Positions 1 through 6,838 of a stretch of DNA of 8,982 nucleotides are shown in pieces. The notes under the pieces are model-generated. The model saw nothing but the letters and a program-made list of their open reading frames with translations. It had not been told where the DNA came from and searched no databases. The stretch lies in the NCBI GenBank assembly GCA_040289115.1, contig PSKS01000074.1, positions 1 through 8,982 on the forward strand. Reading direction: 5' to 3'. Position numbers and translations under genes: made by a program. Positions within the stretch are counted from its first letter, which is position 1, and every line of letters begins with the position of its first letter. The stretch comes from JAUQQI01 sp040289115 (lineage in GTDB: Bacteria > Chloroflexota > Dehalococcoidia > JAUQQI01).

Positions 1-981
1 GTGGCCAAGGAGGCCGGCATCATCCCCCAGGCCGCAACCCAGCCCGAGGACGGCGGCCTGGTGGGGTCGGAGTTGTGGGGCTACTACGTGGCATACGACC
101 ACACCCGCTCATACGAGAGCCTGAGCCGGGCCATCCCCCGGCTGGACCACGTCGTCGCCTATTTTTACCACCTTTCCCCCAACGGGGAGGTAACCGGCTC
201 GGCCCGGCCGGAAGTTATCCGGCTGGCCGCCGCCTATGGCCGGCCCCTCCACGTCATGGTCAAAAATCAGGCGGACGTCGAGTTCGGCTGGGCCCTGGCC
301 GACCCGGCCCGCCGCGGCCGGCTGGTGGAGGCGGTTCTGAGCCTGCTTTCGGACCCCGCCGTTCAGGGCCTCCACCTGGACATTGAGGGGATCCCGGCCG
401 AAAGCCGGGACGACCTTACCCGCTTCGTGGCCGAGGTCGCCGCCGGCCTGCGGACCCGCTACCCCGGCCGGGTCCTCAGCCAAGCGGTCCCGGCCCGAAC
501 CCGGGACTTGGCTTCCGGCTGGGCGGCCCCCTACGATTACACCCGGCTGGCTGCCCAGGTGGACTACTTCGTGCTGATGGCCTACGGGTTCCGCACCGAG
601 GCCAGCACGACCCCCGGGCCTACCACCCCTACCGACTGGCTGGCCCAAGTGCTCGCCTACACGGTGGCCCGGGTGCCCCGGGAAAAGCTGGTCGTTAGCC
701 TACCCTGGTGGGCTACCGACTGGAACCTTGCCGCCGGCCCCCCGGCCGCAAGCCGCCGCTACACCGACCTTCTACCCCTGCTGACCATTGGGGAGACCGG
801 TTACATCCCCGAGGTGGGGGCTAACCGGCTCCGCTACACCCAATCCGGCCAGGCCCACGAGGTCTGGTTCGAGGACCGGCGGTCCTTCCTGGCGAAGGTG
901 GAGCTGGTCCGCCGTTACGGCCTGAACCGGGTGGCCGGCTGGCGGCTGGGCCACGAAGACCCGGCCATCTGGCAGCCCTAG
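1..981 (+). CDS. GH18 glycosidase (YaaH/spore cortex-lysin-like), probably 5'-partial
   Basis: Glycoside hydrolase family 18 TIM-barrel protein, of the type that cleaves N-acetylglucosaminyl bonds in peptidoglycan or related glycans, often in spore cortex or cell wall. Seen: the strand-4 active-site motif VQGLHLDIEGI (about residues 121-131) with D127 and the putative acid/base E129; a DYFVLMAYG segment (188-196) matching the family's strand-6 MAYD region; and the typical C-terminal end VWFEDRRSFLAKV (288-300) followed by GWRLGHEDPAIW (313-324). The usual first Asp of DxxDxDxE is Gln here, a variant position. The frame opens with GTG at base 1, but no ribosome site can be seen and there is no signal peptide, although this enzyme type is normally exported. 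I infer that the true start and any secretion or binding domain lie upstream. The gene ends at TAG 979-981, overlapping the end of the convergent thiolase gene by 4 nt. The family is fairly sure; the substrate is not. Confidence 0.85.
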   Translation: MAKEAGIIPQAATQPEDGGLVGSELWGYYVAYDHTRSYESLSRAIPRLDHVVAYFYHLSPNGEVTGSARPEVIRLAAAYGRPLHVMVKNQADVEFGWALADPARRGRLVEAVLSLLSDPAVQGLHLDIEGIPAESRDDLTRFVAEVAAGLRTRYPGRVLSQAVPARTRDLASGWAAPYDYTRLAAQVDYFVLMAYGFRTEASTTPGPTTPTDWLAQVLAYTVARVPREKLVVSLPWWATDWNLAAGPPAASRRYTDLLPLLTIGETGYIPEVGANRLRYTQSGQAHEVWFEDRRSFLAKVELVRRYGLNRVAGWRLGHEDPAIWQP

Positions 982-2195
982 GCCCCGTTCGGGATGGGGA
1001 TGCCGTCCCCCTCCCGCTCGAAGATGGCGGCGATGCCTTCGCCCCCGCCAATACACATGGTTACCAGGGCGTACTGGCCCCTGATCCGGTGTAGCTCATA
1101 AATGGCCTTAACCGTCAAGATCGCCCCGGTTGCCCCTACCGGGTGGCCCAGGGCGACGGCCCCGCCGTTAGGGTTCGTCTTTTCGGGGTCGAGGCCCACC
1201 TCGTCCATAACGGCCAGGCACTGGGCGGCGAAGGCTTCGTTCAGCTCGATGACGTCGATATCGTCCAGGTTGAGCCCGGCCTTTTTTAGCACCCGGCGGA
1301 TGGCCGGGGCCGGGCCGATCCCCATAACCTGGGGCTCCACGCCGGCCGTGGCATAGGCTACCAGCCGGGCGATGGGCTGGATACCCAGCTCCTGGGCCTT
1401 GGCCCGGTGCGTCAGCACCACCGCCGCCGCCCCGTCGTTTATACCCGACGCGTTCCCGGCCGTCACCGTCCCGCCCGGCTTAAAGACCGGCTTTAAGCTC
1501 GAAAGCTTATCCAGGTTGGTATCCCGGCGGGGATGCTCGTCCACCTCGAACCGGACCGTCTCGCCCTTCCGGCCCGGAACCTCGACCGGCACGATCTGGG
1601 TCTTAAACCGGCCCTCGTCGATGGCCCGGATGGCCCGCCGGTGGCTCTCCAGGGCGAAAACATCCTGGCGCTCCCGGCTGATGCAGTAACGCTCGGCCAG
1701 GTTCTCGGCCGTCACCCCCATGTGGATGTGGTAAAACGGGTCGTTAAGGCCCCCGACCAGGGCATCCACCAGGGTGTCGTCCCCCAGCCGGATGCCCCAC
1801 CGGGCCTTGGTCAGCCAGTATGGGACCCGGCTCATCGACTCAACGCCCCCGGCCACCGCCACGTCCGCCTCCTCCAGGCGGATCATACGGGCCGCCGTGC
1901 AGATGGCCTCCAGGCCCGAACCGCACCGCCGGTTAAGGGTGAGCCCCGGAACCTCGACGGGCAACCCGGCCTTAATGCCCACAACCCGGGCGATGTACGG
2001 GTCCTCGGGAGCCGTGTGCAGCACCTGCCCGAAAACCACGTGCTCCACCTGCTCGGGCCGGACCCCCGCCCGCCGAAGGGCCTCCCTAACCACCGTCGCC
2101 CCCAGTTCCGAGGCCGGCACGTCCTTCAGGGAGCCCCCGAAGGTTCCGATGGCGGTACGGACCCCACTCACGATAACCACATCGTCGCGGGACAT
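978..2195 (-). CDS. Thiolase (acetyl-CoA C-acetyltransferase / 3-ketoacyl-CoA thiolase)
   Basis: Cytoplasmic thiolase of 405 residues, the usual length of the family. It catalyses CoA-dependent cleavage of 3-ketoacyl-CoA or the reverse Claisen condensation of two acyl-CoAs. All catalytic elements are visible (numbering from the start chosen here): nucleophile C91 in LNRRCGSGLEAI, the GGVESMS segment near 116-122, NEAFA at 319-323, H351 in ALGHPVGATGA, and the second cysteine C381 in CIGGGEG. An ATG 15 nt upstream (2210) is in frame, but it overlaps a strong Shine-Dalgarno GGAGG (2207-2203) that sits 7 nt before the ATG at 2195, so 2195 is preferred. The gene follows the acyl-CoA ligase by 60 nt on the same strand, which suggests one operon for carboxylic acid oxidation or a biosynthetic condensation. 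Degradative versus biosynthetic direction cannot be told from sequence. The stop overlaps the convergent GH18 gene. Confidence 0.95.
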   Translation of the reverse strand: MSRDDVVIVSGVRTAIGTFGGSLKDVPASELGATVVREALRRAGVRPEQVEHVVFGQVLHTAPEDPYIARVVGIKAGLPVEVPGLTLNRRCGSGLEAICTAARMIRLEEADVAVAGGVESMSRVPYWLTKARWGIRLGDDTLVDALVGGLNDPFYHIHMGVTAENLAERYCISRERQDVFALESHRRAIRAIDEGRFKTQIVPVEVPGRKGETVRFEVDEHPRRDTNLDKLSSLKPVFKPGGTVTAGNASGINDGAAAVVLTHRAKAQELGIQPIARLVAYATAGVEPQVMGIGPAPAIRRVLKKAGLNLDDIDVIELNEAFAAQCLAVMDEVGLDPEKTNPNGGAVALGHPVGATGAILTVKAIYELHRIRGQYALVTMCIGGGEGIAAIFEREGDGIPIPNGA

Positions 2196-2199
2196 CGTA

Positions 2200-2208
2200 C
2201 TCCCTCCC
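2200..2208 (-). promoter_or_regulatory. Ribosome binding site deciding the thiolase start
   Basis: The minus strand reads GGGAGGGAG here, with GGAGG ending 7 nt before the ATG at 2195. The in-frame ATG at 2210 abuts and partly overlaps this purine run and has no comparable site of its own. This makes the shorter 405-residue thiolase the likely product. Confidence 0.75.
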
Positions 2209-2231
2209 ATCCGATGGTCTTCGCTAAACCC

Positions 2232-2240
2232 ATTGTAACA
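2232..2240 (-). promoter_or_regulatory. Possible extended -10 promoter before the thiolase
   Basis: In the gap between the ligase stop and the thiolase start the minus strand reads TGTTACAAT, matching the extended -10 pattern TGn-TAnAAT. It lies in a short, relatively AT-rich patch preceded by very GC-rich sequence with no visible -35 box. A start point would fall about 30 nt before the thiolase ATG, leaving room for its ribosome site. It could give the thiolase transcription independent of the ligase. It is a short motif and may be chance. Confidence 0.3.
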
Positions 2241-2255
2241 CCCGCCCGGGCGCCG

Positions 2256-3824
2256 CTAACGGCTGGTCACCCTATCGGCGAACATCTGTCGCAGGTCCTT
2301 CTTTAGGACCTTCCCCATCGGGTTGCGGGGCAGGCTCTCCAGGAAGAAGACGAATTCGGGCTTTTTAAAGCTGGCCAGCCGCTGGCGGCAGTACTCCATC
2401 AGCTCCGCCGCGGTCGCCTGCATTCCGGGCTTGAGTACCACCGCCGCCGCCACCCGCTCGCCCCACTCCTCGTCGGGGATACCGAACACCGCCGCCTCGT
2501 CCACCGCCGGGTGGGTGTGCAGCACCGCCTCCACCTCCTCCGGGGCGATGTTCTCCCCGCCCCGGATGATCATGTCGCTTTTGCGGCCCGCCAGGTAGAC
2601 GTAGCCGTCCTCGTCTACCCAGCCCATATCCCGCGTCCGTACCCAGCCCCCCGCCAGGGTCTGGGCGGTTTCGGCCTCCCGCTTCCAGTAGCCCTTCATC
2701 ACCCGGGCCGACCGGATGGCGATCTCCCCGATCTGACCGGGCGGAAGCTCGTTGCCCTCTTCATCCAAGATCTTAAGCTCAACGTCCGGTAGGGGCCGAC
2801 CGATGGAGGAGAGCCGCTTAAGCTTCTTCTCCACCTCCTCGGGCGTGCCTTCAAGCCGGTGGTCCTCGGGCCCCAGCACCGTTACCGTCGAGGTGGTCTC
2901 CGTCTGGCCGAAGGCATTGATAAAGCCCACCGTCTTGGGAAACCGCTCGATGGCCCGCCGGATCACCGGCAGGGGCATCGGGGCCGCCCCGTAAGAGAGG
3001 ACCTGCAGGCTGGAAAGGTCGGTCCGGTCGAAGTCAGGGTGCTCCAAGATCCGCTTAAGCATCGTCGGCACCACGAAGGCGTGGGTTATCCGCTCCCCTT
3101 CGACGGTTTTAAGCCAGAGGCCGGGCTCGAACTGGGCCAGCATCACCAGCCGCCGGCCGGTATAAATGTTGGTCATAATCGAGGTGAGGCCGGCAATGTG
3201 GTATAGGGGCACCGCCAGCAGAAAGGCCCCCCGGTCGGTCCCATCGGCCGGCTCCACGGAGTTGAGCACGTACTCGCTGAAGTCGCCGTAGGTGAGCATC
3301 ACCCCCTTGGGCAGGGCAGTGGTGCCACTGGTATACATCAGGACGTTAAGGTCCTCGTCGGCCACGTCGGCCTCCGCCTCCACAGGCTCGGCCCCTGCAA
3401 GCAACTCCCCGTACGGGACCATCCCCGGTCGGGAACTTTCAATACTTATGTAAACTTTCACCCCGGTAAGTTCTGGCCTCAGCCGGTCGATGAGCTCGAC
3501 GTAGCGGTCCCCCACCATCAGCGCCGTGGCCTCGGAGTCTTGGAGCATATAGCGCAGTTCCTCCAGCTTGGCCCGGTAGTTGAGGGGGATAAAGACGATG
3601 CCCAGCTTGGAGGCGGCATAATAGGCCTCGACGTACTCGTTGCAGTTGGTCTGGAGCACGGCTAGCCGGTCCTCCCGGCCGAGGCCCAGCCCCCGCAGCC
3701 CCCCGGCCAGCCGGTTCACCCGGTCCTGGAGGGTCTGGTAATCGAACCGGCGGCCTTCGAACTTAAGGATCTGCTGCTCGGGAAACATGGACGCGGGGAT
3801 GGAAAGGAACATCGCTGTGTTCAT
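2256..3824 (-). CDS. AMP-forming acyl-CoA synthetase (acyl-CoA ligase)
   Basis: ANL-superfamily acid-CoA ligase of 522 residues, a normal full length. It activates a carboxylic acid with ATP to an acyl-adenylate and then forms the CoA thioester. Seen in order: the phosphate-binding A3 loop YTSGTTALPKG (164-174), LYHIAGL (207-213), the A5 motif AFGQTET (304-310), the TRDMGWVDEDGY segment with D399 for ribose binding, the GRKSDMIIRGGENI hinge (413-426), and the A10 catalytic lysine K505 in NPMGKVLKKD. The ATG at 3824 has GAGGTG (3837-3832) at 7-nt spacing, which supports the start. It sits between a small upstream gene (24-nt gap) and the thiolase (60-nt gap) on the same strand. The context fits acid activation feeding beta-oxidation or a related pathway. 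Medium- or long-chain fatty acids are likely, but aromatic or alicyclic acids are possible; the pocket cannot be read reliably. Confidence 0.93.
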   Translation of the reverse strand: MNTAMFLSIPASMFPEQQILKFEGRRFDYQTLQDRVNRLAGGLRGLGLGREDRLAVLQTNCNEYVEAYYAASKLGIVFIPLNYRAKLEELRYMLQDSEATALMVGDRYVELIDRLRPELTGVKVYISIESSRPGMVPYGELLAGAEPVEAEADVADEDLNVLMYTSGTTALPKGVMLTYGDFSEYVLNSVEPADGTDRGAFLLAVPLYHIAGLTSIMTNIYTGRRLVMLAQFEPGLWLKTVEGERITHAFVVPTMLKRILEHPDFDRTDLSSLQVLSYGAAPMPLPVIRRAIERFPKTVGFINAFGQTETTSTVTVLGPEDHRLEGTPEEVEKKLKRLSSIGRPLPDVELKILDEEGNELPPGQIGEIAIRSARVMKGYWKREAETAQTLAGGWVRTRDMGWVDEDGYVYLAGRKSDMIIRGGENIAPEEVEAVLHTHPAVDEAAVFGIPDEEWGERVAAAVVLKPGMQATAAELMEYCRQRLASFKKPEFVFFLESLPRNPMGKVLKKDLRQMFADRVTSR

Positions 3825-3831
3825 GGCCCTT

Positions 3832-3837
3832 CACCTC
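3832..3837 (-). promoter_or_regulatory. Ribosome binding site of the acyl-CoA ligase
   Basis: The minus strand reads GAGGTG, 7 nt before the ATG at 3824. It lies in the 24-nt gap after the stop of the small upstream gene, so the ligase can be initiated on its own even if the two are co-transcribed. Confidence 0.65.
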
Positions 3838-3848
3838 AAACCGGAGGG

Positions 3849-4085
3849 TTAATCCCGCCAGACTTCAACCCAGGTAACCACCGTCACCTGCCGCAGCCGT
3901 ACCCGCCGGGCGGCGCGGTTCGACCGTCCCAACAGCCACCGCATGAGCCAGAGGGCTGCCCAGGCCAGTCCGCCCATCGTCGCCGCCCGCACCGCCCTTA
4001 CCCGGAGGTCAGGCAATGGCCGGGCCGCCAGGGCCGGCAGTGGCCGCTCGGTCGCCTTGAGCGCTGGGAGCGGCGGGTTTTCCAT
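3849..4085 (-). CDS. Small single-pass membrane protein of unknown function
   Basis: A 78-residue frame that I do not recognise. The N-terminal part is Pro/Leu/Ala/Arg-rich (about 1-35). A single hydrophobic segment GGLAWAALWLMRWLLG (about 38-53) could span the membrane. It is followed by an Arg-rich stretch (54-65) and a valine/tryptophan-rich tail ending TWVEVWRD. Evidence that it is real: roughly four-fifths of its codons end in G or C, like its neighbours; the opposite strand has no competing gene; AGGAG and a TATAAT box lie just upstream; and it is first in line with the ligase and thiolase. Against it: AGGAG directly touches the ATG, leaving no normal spacing, the frame is short, and GC-rich DNA produces chance frames. 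If expressed it may be a small membrane adaptor or simply a lineage-specific protein; no function is claimed. Confidence 0.5.
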   Translation of the reverse strand: MENPPLPALKATERPLPALAARPLPDLRVRAVRAATMGGLAWAALWLMRWLLGRSNRAARRVRLRQVTVVTWVEVWRD

Positions 4086-4114
4086 CTCCTGCCGCTGAAT
4101 TATAAACTAATTAG
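4078..4114. promoter_or_regulatory. Putative divergent promoter with shared AT-rich core
   Basis: This is the only AT-rich gap in the window. On the minus strand TATAAT (4104-4099) is a perfect -10 for the small gene and ligase cluster, though no good -35 is seen. On the plus strand TATAAA (4101-4106) overlaps the same bases, with TTTTCC (4078-4083) at 17-bp spacing as a weak -35, pointing at the glycan genes. The two -10 elements share the palindrome TTATAA. An 8-bp palindrome CTAATTAG (4107-4114) lies beside them and could be an operator half or a simple AT-rich coincidence. Plus-strand transcripts would start within a few bases of the GTG at 4117. Confidence 0.5.
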
Positions 4115-4116
4115 CA

Positions 4117-6834
4117 GTGGACACGCGGCTGGGAAGATTCGCCGATGGGTTTATCGAGGCCGGCTGGCTGGCCGCTGCCATCCTGGTCCCCCTCTTTTTT
4201 AACGTCTACTCGGCCCGCATATTCGAGCCCGATAAGCTAACCGTCCTGCGGACCGTCGTTCTGCTCACCCTGCTAGCCCTGGTGGTTCGTCTGGCCGAAT
4301 CGGGTTTCCCCCCCATCGTTAATATAAAAAAAGCCATGGCTTCGTTACGGGCGCGGCCCCTCCTGCCGGCTGCCGGCCTCTTCGGCCTCGTTTACCTTCT
4401 GGGCACCCTCACCTCCCTGAACCCCGAGGTAAGCTTTTGGGGTTCGTACCAGCGGCTCCAAGGAACTTTCGTTAACCTCTGCTACCTGGCCCTCTTCTTT
4501 CTGACGGCGACGTTCCTTCGGCGTCCGGAGCAGGTGGACCGGCTAGTCACGGTCATGCTCCTTACCAGCCTGCCCATCGGCCTTTACGGCCTGGTCCAGT
4601 ATATTGGGGGCCTGCCCGGCTCCCCCATTCGTGACCCCCTCCCTTGGGGAAGCGACGTGACCCAGCGGGTCACCTCCACCATGGGTAACCCCATCTTTCT
4701 GGGGGCTTGGCTCATCATGGTCGTGCCCCTCACCCTGGCCCGGCTGATCCCGGCCCTGGCCGAATTCCTCCGGCAGGCCAATGCTCCGGGCCCCTTTCCG
4801 TGGCGCAGTTGGGGCCGGGTCGCCGGCTACAGCCTGCTCCTGACCGTCCAGTTGCTGGCCATCCTCTTTACCCAGAGCCGGGGACCGTGGCTGGGACTGC
4901 TCGCCGGCCTTTTTATCTTCGGGATTCTGACGCCCCTCTGCCTCGGCCGCCGCCGGCTGGCCCTGGGGGTGGCCGTCCTGGGTCTGGGGGCGGGAACCTT
5001 CATCGCCCTGCTCAACGTCCCCGGCTCGCCCCTTGAGCCCCTCAAGGCCGCCAATCGCTACCTCGAGCGCCTGGGAAGCATCACCGGGGCCGAATCGGGC
5101 ACCGTCCGGGTCCGCCTCCTGATCTGGCTGGGGGACGGGGTCGGGCGGGGGGCAGTGGGGCTCATCACCGAAAACCCCTGGCGGCTTCTGGTCGGCCACG
5201 GGCCGGAGACCATGTACTTCGCCTACGGCCCTTATTACCCCCCGGACCTGGCCCACTACGAGGCCCGAAATGCCAGCCCCGACCGGGCCCACAATGACCT
5301 GCTCGATTACCTCGTGACCTTGGGCGTTTTGGGCCTCGGGTCTTACCTGCTGGTGGTGACCGCCTTTTACTGGCAGGCGTCCCTGGTGCTTTTTAAGGCC
5401 AAGGAACTTTCGGCCCAGCTCCTGGTTATCGGCCTCGTCGCCGGGGTCACCGCCCACCTGGTGGAGACCCTCACGGGAATCGCCATCGCCGCAACCCGAA
5501 CCTACTTCTGGCTCTTCCTAGGCATTGTGGCTGCCCTGGCCGCCCCCAAGCCTGCCCTCGGGCCCGCCGGGCCGGCCCCAACCCGGTGGGAGCGCGGCCC
5601 AGCTCCGAGGTCCCGGCGGCCCACCCCAACCCCGGTGGACCGGTCGCCCCACTGGGGCCATATCCTGGTGCTCTATTTGGTAACCAGTGGTGTGCTCGGC
5701 CTTCAGGTGGTCCTGGCCAGTATTGCCCCGGAAAGCTTTATCCGCCGGCTCGACCCAACAACCTTCACCCTGCTGGGCCTGGGCTGGCTCGGCCTCGGCC
5801 TGGTACTGGCCGGGTTGGCCCTAGCCGACCGGTCAAATTTCAACCAGCTGCGCCCTTGGCGGGGGCCCCTTCTGCCCCTTTACGGCGTGCTGGCGGGGGG
5901 CGTCCTGGTTTTCCTGGTGGGTTCGGTGCTGAGCGTGGTCGTAGCCGACATGTATTTTAAACAGGGGCAAGTTCTGGACGAGCGCCAGCGCTTCGACCAG
6001 AGCATTCCCGCCTACCTGCAGGCCCTGCACTGGCAGCCTCGGCAGGACTTTTACTACATCTTTCTTGCCCGGGCCTACATGGAGCTGGCCCGCCGGACCC
6101 CGGAGACTTCCCCCAAGGGGAGCGTCCCTGAGCCCCGCCGCCTGGAGGAGTTGCCGGTCTCCGGCGCAGGCCTGGGCCGGGAACAGCTTTTCACGGCCGC
6201 CCTTTTCGCCCTCGAAGAGGCCTACCGGATAAATCCCCGTAACACCGACAACTCGGCCAACCTGGGTCGCCTCTACCGGGTGTGGGCGGAGCTCACCCCT
6301 GACCCCGCCCTCAAGGCCGATCGCTTCAGGCAGGCCGAAACCTACTACCGACAGGCCACCACCCTAAGCCCCAACACTGCCCACCTATACACCGAATGGG
6401 CCGCCGTCCGCCAGCTTCAGGGCAACCTGGATGGGGCCGAGGAGCTCCTCCGCAAGGCCCTGAACTTGGACCCCAAGTACGCCCCCACTTACGCCCTCCT
6501 GGGGGATATCAACCTGGTCCGCTCGGAGCTGGACCGGGCCGTCGAAATGTACCTCCGGGCTGTGGAGCTGGACGGGGGCCTGGTGGGGGCATATAATGCC
6601 TTAGGCCACCTCTACTCCCGACAGGGGAAACGGGACGCGGCCCTGGCCGCCTTCAAACGGGCGGCCGAGCTGGCCCCCCGTGATCCCACAATCCGGCGCA
6701 ACCTGGCCCTGGCCTACCGGGATGCCGGCCTTAACCAGCAGGCGATCCAGGAGCTGCAGGCGGCCATCAACCTCGCTCCCGCCGACCAGCAGGCGTCCCT
6801 GCGCCAGCTCCTCCAGGAGTGGCTGAGGTCTTAG
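4117..6834 (+). CDS. O-antigen ligase/polymerase-family membrane protein with C-terminal TPR domain
   Basis: Polytopic membrane protein of 905 residues, much longer than a simple Wzy/WaaL-type enzyme (about 400-450). Residues 14-476 hold about 12 hydrophobic segments with family hallmarks: SRGPWLG (254-260, R255), a large loop between segments 9 and 10 containing GHGPE (360-364), and HNDLLDYLVTLGVLG (392-406, H392). The family moves lipid-linked glycans from undecaprenyl-diphosphate to a growing polymer or an acceptor on the outer face of the membrane. A Pro/Arg-rich linker (about 477-512) leads to three more membrane segments (about 515-610) and then to TPR repeats (about 612-890), the clearest at 755-889 with the helix-turn-helix pattern ending in NLDPKYAPTYALLG-like turns. 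Starts at GTG with no Shine-Dalgarno visible and no in-frame ATG nearby, so possibly leaderless. The sugar-phosphate transferase gene begins 4 nt after its stop, implying one operon. Ligase, polymerase or protein O-glycosyltransferase cannot be separated from sequence alone. Confidence 0.88.
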   Translation: MDTRLGRFADGFIEAGWLAAAILVPLFFNVYSARIFEPDKLTVLRTVVLLTLLALVVRLAESGFPPIVNIKKAMASLRARPLLPAAGLFGLVYLLGTLTSLNPEVSFWGSYQRLQGTFVNLCYLALFFLTATFLRRPEQVDRLVTVMLLTSLPIGLYGLVQYIGGLPGSPIRDPLPWGSDVTQRVTSTMGNPIFLGAWLIMVVPLTLARLIPALAEFLRQANAPGPFPWRSWGRVAGYSLLLTVQLLAILFTQSRGPWLGLLAGLFIFGILTPLCLGRRRLALGVAVLGLGAGTFIALLNVPGSPLEPLKAANRYLERLGSITGAESGTVRVRLLIWLGDGVGRGAVGLITENPWRLLVGHGPETMYFAYGPYYPPDLAHYEARNASPDRAHNDLLDYLVTLGVLGLGSYLLVVTAFYWQASLVLFKAKELSAQLLVIGLVAGVTAHLVETLTGIAIAATRTYFWLFLGIVAALAAPKPALGPAGPAPTRWERGPAPRSRRPTPTPVDRSPHWGHILVLYLVTSGVLGLQVVLASIAPESFIRRLDPTTFTLLGLGWLGLGLVLAGLALADRSNFNQLRPWRGPLLPLYGVLAGGVLVFLVGSVLSVVVADMYFKQGQVLDERQRFDQSIPAYLQALHWQPRQDFYYIFLARAYMELARRTPETSPKGSVPEPRRLEELPVSGAGLGREQLFTAALFALEEAYRINPRNTDNSANLGRLYRVWAELTPDPALKADRFRQAETYYRQATTLSPNTAHLYTEWAAVRQLQGNLDGAEELLRKALNLDPKYAPTYALLGDINLVRSELDRAVEMYLRAVELDGGLVGAYNALGHLYSRQGKRDAALAAFKRAAELAPRDPTIRRNLALAYRDAGLNQQAIQELQAAINLAPADQQASLRQLLQEWLRS

Positions 6835-6838
6835 GCCG

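Noticed and set aside
1533..2306. Plus-strand open frame of 257 codons opposite the thiolase
   Set aside because: Pro/His/Arg-rich antisense shadow of a well-conserved thiolase that carries all its catalytic residues.
3834..3847. Small stem CCTC/GAGG that could hide the acyl-CoA ligase ribosome site
   Set aside because: Only 4 bp of stem with a 6-nt loop; too weak to support a regulatory claim.
4458..5412. Repeated AAGGAACTTTCG at about 4459 and 5401
   Set aside because: Only two short copies, both within coding sequence in the same gene with no flanking similarity; most likely coincidence.
4543..5457. Minus-strand open frame of 304 codons opposite the O-antigen-ligase-like gene
   Set aside because: Low-complexity Gly/Gln/Asp/Pro-rich composition, antisense to clear transmembrane coding sequence with the family motifs.
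5570..5645. Imperfect direct repeat of CCCCAACCCGGTGG around 5577 and 5627
   Set aside because: Lies in a Pro/Arg-rich linker where low-complexity codons naturally give similar stretches; no regular repeat unit.
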